Assembly (NCBI GenBank): GCA_035527255.1
Contig: DATLAW010000165.1
Location: 1-11,011, forward strand
Source of the DNA: Thermohalobaculum sp035527255
GTDB taxonomy: Bacteria; Pseudomonadota; Alphaproteobacteria; Rhodobacterales; Rhodobacteraceae
DNA: 11,011 nt
Direction of reading: 5' to 3'
Below the pieces are notes generated by a model that saw only the letters and a program-made list of their open reading frames with translations, searched no databases and was not told the DNA's origin. Both the position numbers and the translations under genes were made by a program. Positions within the stretch are counted from its first letter, which is position 1; the number at the start of each line of letters is the position of its first letter. Below, one piece after another: positions 1-5,909 of this stretch.

Positions 1-137
1 TTCTGGGTGCGGGCGAGGGTGAAGGACCCGGCCCACTGATCAGTTTTCTGGTGACCAAGATGGGTCACCGCCTGCCAATTCCGGTGACCATCGTGCCCGG
101 CGGAATGACCATGGAACGCATCGACGCGGTCAGCTAA
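1..137 (+). CDS. Universal stress protein, C-terminal end (partial)
   Basis: Only the last 44 codons are present; the gene begins upstream of the window. The frame starts at base 3 and ends at TAA 135-137. The tail reads GPGPLISFLVTKMGHRLP followed by IPVTIVPGGM and a short acidic end. This Gly-Pro-rich stretch, followed by a strand ending in VTIVPG, resembles the C-terminus of UspA-fold proteins in alphaproteobacteria, where such a gene often precedes an nfu-type gene. UspA-fold proteins are cytoplasmic nucleotide-binding stress proteins. The nucleotide-binding motif cannot be checked because the rest is missing. Its stop is 9 bases from the stop of the convergent DUF3303 gene, leaving no room for a separate terminator. 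The call rests on a short tail plus gene context. Confidence 0.65.
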   Translation, partial: LGAGEGEGPGPLISFLVTKMGHRLPIPVTIVPGGMTMERIDAVS

Positions 138-146
138 GGCACGGTT

Positions 147-431
147 TCAATTGTCTTTCAGGAACGGGGCGACCACGGCGCGGGTCTCGCGGCTGGGCAC
201 CACCGGGACAATCTCGAAACTGGCGCCGGTGCCGCGCCAGCCCAGCACCCATTCCTGCAGCAGCCGTGCATCGGCACATTCCATCAACTGAAAACAGCGG
301 CTGAAATTCGCCTCGATCCAGCTATCGACGTAGGTCAGGCCTTCGGGCAACAGACGGCCGCGCTCCTCTAGCCGCCGGTAGATCGGGACCATGTCGTTGC
401 CTTCGAAGCGCTCGATCACCATGAACAGCAT
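147..431 (-). CDS. DUF3303 family protein
   Basis: This 94-residue protein opens with MLFMVIERF and continues with RRLEERGRLLPEGLTYVDSW and RCFQLME. That pattern (hydrophobic strand, 'ERGR-LPEGL-Y-DSW', 'CFQLME') is typical of the small DUF3303 family, which looks like a ferredoxin-like alpha/beta fold related to dimeric alpha/beta-barrel proteins. No biochemical function is established that I know of. The length is normal for the family and there is no signal peptide or membrane segment. The ATG start is supported by an AGGGG element at 440-444, eight bases upstream. The gene is divergent from nfu across a 109-base gap and convergent with the stress-protein gene. Single-gene transcription is likely. 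The family assignment is fairly sure; the role is unknown. Confidence 0.85.
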   Translation of the reverse strand: MLFMVIERFEGNDMVPIYRRLEERGRLLPEGLTYVDSWIEANFSRCFQLMECADARLLQEWVLGWRGTGASFEIVPVVPSRETRAVVAPFLKDN

Positions 432-474
432 GCGATTTTCCCCTGGTCTGATTCGCCCGATATGATGGCAACAG

Positions 475-493
475 TTTAGAATGATTCTTGATT
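475..493. promoter_or_regulatory. Palindrome resembling an Irr/ICE iron box, upstream of nfu
   Basis: Bases 478-488 form a perfect inverted repeat, AGAAT-G-ATTCT. With the preceding TTT it reads TTTAGAA-N3-TTCT, matching most of the iron control element described for the alphaproteobacterial Irr regulator; the final AAA half is not present. A possible -35 hexamer, TTGATT (488-493), overlaps its right edge. The site is about 50 bases upstream of nfu, an Fe-S cluster gene, and about 45 bases upstream of the divergent DUF3303 gene. The palindrome is seen directly; regulator identity is inference. Confidence 0.35.
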
Positions 494-540
494 TCTCGCC
501 CCATCCGGGCCATCTGTTGATCTAGAAACGGGAGACACCC

Positions 541-1098
541 ATGTTCATCCAGACCGAAGCCACCCCGAACCCCGCAACGTTGAAGTTCCTGCCAGGACAG
601 CCGGTGATGCCGTCCGGGTCGGCGGATTTCCCCAGCCGCGAGGGCTCGGATGCATCGCCCCTGGCCAACCGGCTGTTCGAGGTTGACGGCGTGACCGGGG
701 TTTTCCTCGGCCCGGATTTCGTCACCGTGACCAAGGCCGAGGTCGATTGGGCCCATATCAAGCCCGCATTGCTGGGCGCAATCATGGAGCATTACGCCTC
801 CGGTCAGCCGGTGATGAAGGGTGACAGCCACGCGGTTGCCCATGCAGCCCATGACGGCCCGGACAACGAAATTGTCGTCCAGATCAAGGAGTTGCTGGAC
901 ACCCGCGTGCGCCCGGCAGTGGCCCAGGACGGCGGCGATATCACCTTCCACGGCTACGACAAGGGCATTGTCTACCTGCACATGCAGGGAGCCTGCGCCG
1001 GTTGCCCGTCCTCGACGCTGACCCTGAAGCACGGCATCGAGAACCTGCTGCGCCACTACATCCCGGAGATCGTCGAAGTTCGGCCCGTGGGCCTGTAA
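541..1098 (+). CDS. NifU-like Fe-S cluster scaffold/carrier protein (Nfu type)
   Basis: This 185-residue cytoplasmic protein should carry assembled [4Fe-4S] clusters to client enzymes. Residues 2 to about 88 form the Nfu N-terminal domain (opening FIQTEATPNPATLKFLPG, with the insert typical of alphaproteobacterial and mitochondrial Nfu). Residues about 110-178 form the NifU C-terminal domain, with the cluster-ligating pair Cys152 and Cys155 in CAGCPSS preceded by an AQDGGDI motif. The two domains are joined by a His/Ala-rich linker. The start is supported by GGAG (531-534), six bases upstream. It is followed after 29 bases by tsaB on the same strand and is probably cotranscribed with it. A palindrome resembling an iron-responsive operator lies in its upstream region. 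LeuCD in the same window is an Fe-S enzyme and could be a client, but that is inference. Family identity is secure. Confidence 0.95.
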   Translation: MFIQTEATPNPATLKFLPGQPVMPSGSADFPSREGSDASPLANRLFEVDGVTGVFLGPDFVTVTKAEVDWAHIKPALLGAIMEHYASGQPVMKGDSHAVAHAAHDGPDNEIVVQIKELLDTRVRPAVAQDGGDITFHGYDKGIVYLHMQGACAGCPSSTLTLKHGIENLLRHYIPEIVEVRPVGL

Positions 1099-1127
1099 CC
1101 GGCCACTACCCCGAATATGATTCTGGT

Positions 1128-1787
1128 ATGATTCTGGGCATCGACACCTCGGCGGCGCAATGCGCCGTCGCGCTGGTTGGCACCGGTGATGCCGCCAAGG
1201 AACCCATCTTTGAGCGCCAGGCGATGGATCGCGGCCATGCCGAGCACCTGTTCCCGATGATCGAGGCGGTCCTCAGCCGGGCCGGGATCGGCTATGATGG
1301 CCTCAGCCGGATTGCTGTATGTACCGGTCCGGGATCCTTCACCGGTGTGCGTATCGGCGTCGCGGCGGCACGCGGTATTGCCCTTGGCCGGGGCATTCCG
1401 GTGATCGGCATCAGCCGCTTTGAGGCACTGGCGGCCCAGACGCTAAAGATTGGGATCGGCGGGCCGGTCGCGATCTGCCTTTCGGGACGCAGTGGCATGA
1501 TCTACCTGCAAGTGTTCGGCCCGGATGGCGTCGCGCTGGCCGACCCTGAGATTGCGACCGGGGTCGAGCTTGCCGCCAATTTCCCACCCGGCCACACCCG
1601 CTTTGCCGGCGATGCGGCGGCCACCCTGGACAGGTGCCCGGCGCTGCTGCCCGATGGTCTTGCCGACCCGGTAATCATTGCCCGCCTGGCCCGCGACCGT
1701 GACAGCACAACCCTGCCCGCCCCGCTGTATCTGCGCGGAGCCGATGCGGCGCTGCCCCGCGAGGGGCCACCTGCATTGCTGGACTGA
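1128..1787 (+). CDS. tsaB: tRNA threonylcarbamoyladenosine biosynthesis protein TsaB
   Basis: TsaB is the non-catalytic partner of TsaD and TsaE in making the t6A37 modification of ANN-decoding tRNAs. The 219-residue product has the ASKHA-fold opening MILGIDTS, the GHAEHLFPMI segment (36-45), and the hallmark GPGSFTGVRIG loop (67-77). It ends with PLYLRGADAALP, a tail common in alphaproteobacterial TsaB. The reading frame is open back to 1002, inside nfu, but the ATG at 1128 places MILGIDTS exactly at the N-terminus as in the family, so the longer version is rejected. There is no strong ribosome-binding site, which fits readthrough from nfu 29 bases upstream. rimI follows after only 3 bases; tsaB–rimI adjacency is common in bacteria. 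Confidence 0.93.
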   Translation: MILGIDTSAAQCAVALVGTGDAAKEPIFERQAMDRGHAEHLFPMIEAVLSRAGIGYDGLSRIAVCTGPGSFTGVRIGVAAARGIALGRGIPVIGISRFEALAAQTLKIGIGGPVAICLSGRSGMIYLQVFGPDGVALADPEIATGVELAANFPPGHTRFAGDAAATLDRCPALLPDGLADPVIIARLARDRDSTTLPAPLYLRGADAALPREGPPALLD

Positions 1788-1790
1788 CCG

Positions 1791-2240
1791 ATGGTTCGGG
1801 TCATCGTTCCCGACGTCCACAACGCCGAGCGGCTGGCGGAGATCGCCCGCGTCGCCTTCGAGGGGCGCGCGAGCCATTGGACCGCCGATGATTTTGTCGC
1901 ACTCGGTGGTCCGCCGCACACAGCGTTGATCGTCGATGACGCCTTTCAGGACGGGCTTCTGATCCTGCGGATGGCGGCGGACGAGGCCGAGATCCTGAAT
2001 TTCGGCGTTGTTCCGGCAGCCCAACGCCGCGGTCTCGGGCGCGCGCTGCTGCGGTCGGCCGAGGCATTGGCGCAGGAGCATGGCATGACCAGCATTTTCC
2101 TCGAAGTCGCCGTCGATAACGCGCCCGCACGGGCGCTCTATGCGGGCCGCGGCTATGCCGAGCTCGGCAACCGCAAGGATTACTATCTTCGCCCTGACGG
2201 GACGCGCGCCGACGCTTTGGTGATGAAGAAGCTGCTCTGA
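1791..2240 (+). CDS. rimI: Ribosomal protein-alanine N-acetyltransferase (RimI-type GNAT)
   Basis: This 149-residue GNAT-fold enzyme is expected to acetylate protein N-termini using acetyl-CoA; the classical substrate of RimI is ribosomal protein S18. The acetyl-CoA-binding motif A is visible as VVPAAQRRGLGRALL, with the QRRGLG pyrophosphate loop at 78-83. It is followed by the LEVAVDNAPARALY block (104-117, Glu105, Asn110, Tyr117) and GY-ELG-RKDYY (121-132), the standard RimI C-terminal pattern. The size is near that of E. coli RimI (148 residues). Only 3 bases separate it from the tsaB stop, so the two are almost certainly one transcript. RimI itself is favoured by its partner tsaB, although other GNAT specificities cannot be ruled out from sequence alone. 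Confidence 0.88.
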   Translation: MVRVIVPDVHNAERLAEIARVAFEGRASHWTADDFVALGGPPHTALIVDDAFQDGLLILRMAADEAEILNFGVVPAAQRRGLGRALLRSAEALAQEHGMTSIFLEVAVDNAPARALYAGRGYAELGNRKDYYLRPDGTRADALVMKKLL

Positions 2241-2446
2241 ATGCGCGCACCGCTTGCCGTCGCGAAGCCTTGGGAGTAACACTCGCCCCCATGACGTATC
2301 AGGGACGCATGGTGATCGATCTGGCCGACCGCGCCCGCCTGCCATGGCGGTTCCATGGGCGGGTATTCTCAGCCGCCCTGCCGGTGTGACCGGCCTATCC
2401 CACCGTTGGTTTTCCCTTAGTCACGATACGCCCAGGAGACATTGCC
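2241..2446 (+). other. 206-base gap between rimI and leuC, with short unproven ORFs
   Basis: No recognisable gene is present. Two tiny same-strand ORFs exist: 2241-2279 (12 codons, starting right after the rimI stop) and 2291-2389 (32 codons). Neither has a convincing ribosome-binding site. The second has three scattered Leu codons and no run, so it does not look like a leucine attenuator peptide. A small hairpin, GCCGGT-GTG-ACCGGC, lies at 2380-2394 without a T-tract. The gap presumably holds the leuC promoter, but I cannot point to a convincing -35/-10 pair. Confidence 0.4.
2434..2438 (+). promoter_or_regulatory. Ribosome-binding site supporting the leuC GTG start
   Basis: AGGAG lies eight bases before GTG at 2447. 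The product from that codon begins TAPRTIYDKIWDSHV, the normal LeuC N-terminus, so GTG is accepted as the start. Confidence 0.75.
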
Positions 2447-3856
2447 GTGACCGCGCCAAGAACCATCTACGACAAGATCTGGGACAGCCACGTCGCCGAC
2501 ACCTCGGCTGACGGCACCTGCCTGCTGTATGTCGACCGCCATCTGGTCCACGAGGTGACCAGCCCGCAGGCCTTCGAGGGTCTGCGTCTGGCAGGCCGTC
2601 CCGTCCGCTCGCCCGGCTCGACCCTGGCGGTGCCCGACCACAACGTCGCGACCACGCTGGACCGCAACGAGGGCATCAAGGACGAGGAAAGCCGGATCCA
2701 GGTCGAGACCCTGCGCATGAACGCCCGCGAATTCGGCATCGAGATTTTCGATGTCGATGACGTGCGCCAGGGCATCGTCCATATCATCGGGCCGGAGCAG
2801 GGCCTGACCCAGCCCGGCATGACCATCGTCTGCGGCGACAGCCACACAGCGACCCATGGCGCGTTCGGCGCGCTGGCCCATGGCATCGGTACTTCCGAGG
2901 TCGAGCATGTACTGGCGACGCAGACGCTGATCCAGAAGAAGTCGAAGAATATGAAGGTCGAGGTCACCGGCACGCTGGCGCCCGGCGTGACCGCCAAGGA
3001 CATCACGCTTTCGATCATCGGCCATACCGGCACTGCCGGGGGCACCGGCCATGTCATCGAATATTGCGGCGAGGCAATCCGGGCGCTGTCGGTTGAGGGC
3101 CGCATGACCGTCTGCAACATGGCTATCGAGGGCGGCGCGCGGGCCGGTCTGATCGCCCCGGACGAGAAAACCTTTGCCTACCTGCAGGGCCGCCCCAAGG
3201 CCCCGAAGGGCGCGCAGTGGGAAATGGCGCTGGCGCACTGGAAGACCCTGTTCTCTGACGAGGGCGCGCATTTCGACAAGGTGGTGACGTTGCGGGGCGA
3301 GGATATCGCGCCAGTGGTAACCTGGGGTACCAGCCCCGAAGATGTGCTGCCGATCACCGCGCGGGTGCCGAACCCGGCCGATTTTGCCGATCCCGGCAAA
3401 CAGGCGGCGGCGAAACGGTCGCTCGACTATATGGGCCTGATCCCCGGCACATTGCTGAGCGAGGTTACGGTCGACACCGTCTTCATCGGCTCGTGCACCA
3501 ACGGCCGGATCGAGGATCTGCGTGAGGTCGCGAAGATCGTCGAGGGCAAGAAGATCAAGGCCGGACTGCGGGCCATGGTCGTGCCCGGCTCGGGCCTGGT
3601 CCGCGCCCAGGCCGAGGCCGAGGGCATCGCCGCAATCCTGATCGCGGCGGGATTCGACTGGCGGCTGGCTGGCTGCTCGATGTGCCTCGGCATGAACCCT
3701 GATCAGCTGGCCCCGGGCGAGCGTTGCGCCTCGACCTCGAACCGCAATTTCGAGGGTCGCCAGGGCCGCGGCGGGCGCACCCACCTGGTCAGCCCGGCAA
3801 TGGCAGCGGCGGCGGCACTGACCGGGCGGCTGACGGATGTGCGCGAGCTGTTGTAG
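2447..3856 (+). CDS. leuC: 3-isopropylmalate dehydratase large subunit
   Basis: LeuC with LeuD isomerises 2-isopropylmalate to 3-isopropylmalate, the second dedicated step of leucine synthesis, in the cytoplasm. The 469-residue aconitase-fold protein keeps all three [4Fe-4S] ligands: Cys350 (FIGSCTNGR), Cys410 and Cys413 (AGCSMCLGMNPD). Other family signatures are CGDSHTATHGAFGALAHGIG (129-148), the TGTAGGTGHVIEY region and SNRNFEGRQG (431-440). The length matches E. coli LeuC (466). Translation starts at GTG with a good AGGAG element. The stop TAG abuts the ATG of an AT-rich orphan gene, and a GC-rich hairpin lies 37 bases after the stop. leuD, usually close by, is about 2 kb downstream beyond an opposite-strand transporter, so the two subunits are not on one simple transcript. 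Confidence 0.97.
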   Translation: MTAPRTIYDKIWDSHVADTSADGTCLLYVDRHLVHEVTSPQAFEGLRLAGRPVRSPGSTLAVPDHNVATTLDRNEGIKDEESRIQVETLRMNAREFGIEIFDVDDVRQGIVHIIGPEQGLTQPGMTIVCGDSHTATHGAFGALAHGIGTSEVEHVLATQTLIQKKSKNMKVEVTGTLAPGVTAKDITLSIIGHTGTAGGTGHVIEYCGEAIRALSVEGRMTVCNMAIEGGARAGLIAPDEKTFAYLQGRPKAPKGAQWEMALAHWKTLFSDEGAHFDKVVTLRGEDIAPVVTWGTSPEDVLPITARVPNPADFADPGKQAAAKRSLDYMGLIPGTLLSEVTVDTVFIGSCTNGRIEDLREVAKIVEGKKIKAGLRAMVVPGSGLVRAQAEAEGIAAILIAAGFDWRLAGCSMCLGMNPDQLAPGERCASTSNRNFEGRQGRGGRTHLVSPAMAAAAALTGRLTDVRELL

Positions 3857-4489
3857 ATGAGGACGGACAACTATCCAAAACTCCTCAAGACGCCCGCCGC
3901 ATTGCGTGCGGCGGGTTATAGGCTCATCATCGACGACATCGACGCAATCGAAAAAAGAGTAAACTGCCTCTTCGAAAATAACTTCTTTTCTGATCGCGAC
4001 GAAGAATCATTTTGGAGACAAGTATTTGAAGAGGCAATTCTAATAAAATACAGACGAATTTTCGCTACAGGCGGACGAGTAAGATTAGACGAGGGTATCT
4101 TTGAAGACACCAATCATAAAAACACACATAAATGGTTGATGGAGATTGCGAGCCAACATATTGCCCATAGCATCAGCTCGTTTGAAACTAGATACCTCAC
4201 AGCACAAGTATCCATTGACGACAATGGGAAATGTGTGCGGATTTCTGGCCCTGGATTTGCGGCGCATCGTACAGCATGCTTTCTTGACTCGCAGAGCGCT
4301 GAAAAAATATTGGACATTCTTCTGTTTCTAAAAATATTGGTGGAGAAAACTTATATCCCTCCTCTTGAAGAAACGGTCGAAGATGAGATTAGCGTGCTTG
4401 AGAGAAGCGATTTTGACAATTTCTCTGGAGAGTTTATCGATTTTGACGAGATATCAGATCACGAAATTAGAAAACATCATTTAAAATAG
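3857..4489 (+). CDS. AT-rich orphan gene of unknown function inserted between leuC and leuD
   Basis: I do not recognise this 210-residue protein. It is soluble, with no signal peptide or clear membrane span, and is mostly helical in character. It has a central KYRRIFATGGRVRLDEG segment (65-80), a block around residues 91-110 with QHIAHSISSFE, and a strongly acidic C-terminus (EETVEDEIS, DFDEISDHE) ending in basic RKHHLK. The 'KHIAHS'-like block recalls the end of HEPN-type proteins, but the Arg of their R-x4-6-H signature is not there, so no nuclease role is claimed. Composition is foreign: about 40% GC against well over 60% around it, with many AAA, ATA and AGA codons; only the first ~85 bases are GC-rich. 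The ATG follows the leuC TAG directly with no clear ribosome-binding site, so a later start such as TTG at 3902 is possible. The open frame of 210 codons supports a real gene. Confidence 0.65.
   Translation: MRTDNYPKLLKTPAALRAAGYRLIIDDIDAIEKRVNCLFENNFFSDRDEESFWRQVFEEAILIKYRRIFATGGRVRLDEGIFEDTNHKNTHKWLMEIASQHIAHSISSFETRYLTAQVSIDDNGKCVRISGPGFAAHRTACFLDSQSAEKILDILLFLKILVEKTYIPPLEETVEDEISVLERSDFDNFSGEFIDFDEISDHEIRKHHLK
3893..3915 (+). terminator. GC-rich hairpin just after leuC, possible terminator remnant
   Basis: CCCGCCGCA (3893-3901) and TGCGGCGGG (3907-3915) form a perfect 9-bp stem with a 5-base loop, followed by TTATA rather than a full T-run. It is 37 bases after the leuC stop, where a terminator would be expected, but it also lies inside the first codons of the AT-rich orphan gene. 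It may be the original leuC terminator, now read through, or simply a coding coincidence. Confidence 0.35.
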
Positions 4490-4542
4490 GACGTCGTATC
4501 AAACTATAAAAAAAGATTTTGTGATCGACAGCCTAACTTTTA
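4490..4542. terminator. Convergent AT-rich gap, weak terminator for the MFS gene
   Basis: Read on the minus strand, GTGAT (complement of 4542-4546, overlapping the MFS stop) can pair with ATCAC (complement of 4521-4525). A loop of about 16 bases separates them, and AAAATC plus a run of seven Ts (4508-4514) follows. The stem is only 5 bp, so this is a weak call. The gap is as AT-rich as the orphan gene, and the composition switches back to GC-rich exactly at the MFS stop codon. Confidence 0.3.
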
Positions 4543-5766
4543 TCACGCCATCTCGACCCGCAGCCGCGCCCGGGCGGCGAAGAACGCCGCTGACGCCAGC
4601 AGGCACCAGACCGCAAACGCCCATGTCTGGACCGGGAACTTGTACCCGGCGTCGATCAGCAGCCCGGTGATCCCTGGTCCCAGCGCCGAGGAGAATACCA
4701 GTGCCGAGGTCGCCAGCGCCTTGATCGCGCCGAGGTTGCGGGTGCCGTAAAGCTCGGGCCACAATGCGCCGAGCAGGGCTGTCGCTGCCCCCTGTGTCAG
4801 CCCGAACAGCGCCATCATCAGATGCCAAGAGCCAACGCCGCCACCCGGAAAAACTCCCGGTGCGATGAGGATAATCCCGACCGCATACGGCAGCAGGTAG
4901 AACGGCAACAGGCTGACCGGCCCGATGCGATCCACCAGCCAGCCGCTGGCTAGGGACGTGACCACCGTGACGCCCGCATAGGCCGGGTAACCCAGCGCCA
5001 TGACGGTCAGATCCCAGCCCTTCACCTCACTGATATGGACCTGATGGAAAAACACCGCCGTGCCGATGAAGCTGGGCGCCAGGATGCCGGGCGTCAGGGC
5101 CCAGAACAGCCAATGCGACAGCGCCTCGCGGCGGCGCCAGTGCCGCCCGCCGATGCCGACGCTGAGGTCGATCTCGGCCACGCCCTGGGGGCGGCGGCTC
5201 TCGTTCAGAAGCCAAAGAAACACCGGCGCGAAGACCACAACCAATACAACCGCCGTCACGCCCCAGGTCGCGCGCCAGCCGATCGACGTGATCAGCGTCA
5301 CCACCACCACCGGCAGCACTGCCTCGCCCAGCGAATGACCCAAGCCCGCAACCGCCACTGCCCGCCCGCGCGTGGCCCGGAACCAGCGCCCCATGGCAGT
5401 CATGCCGATATGGCTCATCATGCCCTGGCCGCAAAACCGCAGCCCGGCGATCAGCGCCACCAGCACGATGGTCGAGGTGTTCAGCGCCATGCCGGTCACC
5501 ACCACGACGAACAGCCCCAGCACCACCAGTGACAGCCGGGTCAGCGGTACGGTATCAGCCAACCCGCCAGCCTGGATCAGCAGCGCGGCCGAGGTCAGGG
5601 TCGCGACGGTGTAGATAGCGCCCCAACTGCCATCAGTCAGGCCATAGGCCTGTTTGATGTGACCAGCGAACAACGAGATGTAGAACGTCTGCCCGAACGA
5701 CGAGCACAGCGTCAGCATCAGCCCTGCCATGAGCCAGCGGGCATTTTCACGATAGAACTGCATCAT
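4543..5766 (-). CDS. MFS family transporter
   Basis: This 407-residue inner-membrane protein has the hydrophobicity pattern of a 12-helix major facilitator. The first helix begins near residue 12 (WLMAGLMLTL), a polar central loop lies around 188-215 (NESRRPQG... GGRHWRRRE), and a second six-helix half follows. Signature loops are visible: GGLADTVPLTRL (67-78, a diverged motif A after TM2), GRWFRATRGRAVAVA (126-140) and GWLVDRIGP (275-283) in the second half. The substrate cannot be named; the pattern fits the broad MFS_1 group, not a drug pump with clear motif C. Two ATGs in tandem (5766, 5763) are possible starts, with only a weak GGA upstream. It is transcribed against leuC/leuD, splitting them. 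It may export or import an organic acid, but nothing in the sequence proves that. Confidence 0.9.
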   Translation of the reverse strand: MMQFYRENARWLMAGLMLTLCSSFGQTFYISLFAGHIKQAYGLTDGSWGAIYTVATLTSAALLIQAGGLADTVPLTRLSLVVLGLFVVVVTGMALNTSTIVLVALIAGLRFCGQGMMSHIGMTAMGRWFRATRGRAVAVAGLGHSLGEAVLPVVVVTLITSIGWRATWGVTAVVLVVVFAPVFLWLLNESRRPQGVAEIDLSVGIGGRHWRRREALSHWLFWALTPGILAPSFIGTAVFFHQVHISEVKGWDLTVMALGYPAYAGVTVVTSLASGWLVDRIGPVSLLPFYLLPYAVGIILIAPGVFPGGGVGSWHLMMALFGLTQGAATALLGALWPELYGTRNLGAIKALATSALVFSSALGPGITGLLIDAGYKFPVQTWAFAVWCLLASAAFFAARARLRVEMA

Positions 5767-5800
5767 GGAATCCGTCTAGATTATCTCCAGACCCGGTTCC
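5767..5800. promoter_or_regulatory. Imperfect inverted repeat at the MFS start, candidate operator
   Basis: GTCTAGA (5774-5780) and TCCAGAC (5786-5792) are inverted copies with one mismatch around TTATC. Outer GGAA (5767-5770) and TTCC (5797-5800) extend the symmetry, with one extra base on the right side. It abuts the MFS start codon, a place where a repressor could block transcription or translation. No regulator gene is adjacent, so this is only a candidate. Confidence 0.25.
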
Positions 5801-5838
5801 AGCGGAGTTTCGTTTGGCGCTTGCCGCGCGCTGTGGCC

Positions 5839-5867
5839 TTGCATGTGGGTGCGCCGCGTGCTTTATC
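5839..5867 (+). promoter_or_regulatory. Possible sigma-70 promoter for leuD
   Basis: TTGCAT (5839-5844), 17 bases, then TTTATC (5862-5867) gives a reasonable -35/-10 pair 43 bases before the leuD ATG. Because an opposite-strand gene separates leuD from leuC, leuD needs its own promoter in this 143-base gap. The match is moderate and such pairs occur by chance. Confidence 0.3.
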
Positions 5868-5894
5868 GGGCCAAGCCAGCTTTGCGACCCCGCC

Positions 5895-5900
5895 AAGGAG
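5895..5900 (+). promoter_or_regulatory. Ribosome-binding site deciding the leuD start
   Basis: AAGGAG lies nine bases before ATG 5910. The frame is open for 96 bases further upstream, but this site and the normal LeuD N-terminus (MDKFTTIT) fix the start at 5910. Confidence 0.85.
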
Positions 5901-5909
5901 CCCGGACCC

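Noticed and set aside
1002..1127. Long N-terminal extension of tsaB inside nfu
   Set aside because: The family begins at MILGIDTS, which coincides with ATG 1128; the extension is simply nfu in another frame.
1443..2345. 300-codon minus-strand frame opposite tsaB and rimI
   Set aside because: Both plus-strand genes are convincing, and the antisense translation is Arg/Gly-rich shadow sequence.
2241..2446. Leucine attenuator leader peptide before leuC
   Set aside because: No run of Leu codons and no terminator/antiterminator pair with a T-tract is visible.
2417..3784. 455-codon open frame on the minus strand opposite leuC
   Set aside because: leuC on the plus strand has all family motifs and cluster ligands; the antisense frame is a by-product of GC-rich codon use and its translation has no recognisable domain.
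3857..4489. Calling the orphan gene a HEPN toxin or phage-defence nuclease
   Set aside because: Only a short QHIAHS-like block is suggestive, the Arg of the active signature is missing, and no partner antitoxin gene is adjacent.
5814..5909. In-frame N-terminal extension of leuD with Cys-rich sequence
   Set aside because: The AAGGAG site and the family N-terminus fix the start at 5910; the extension would overlap the likely promoter.
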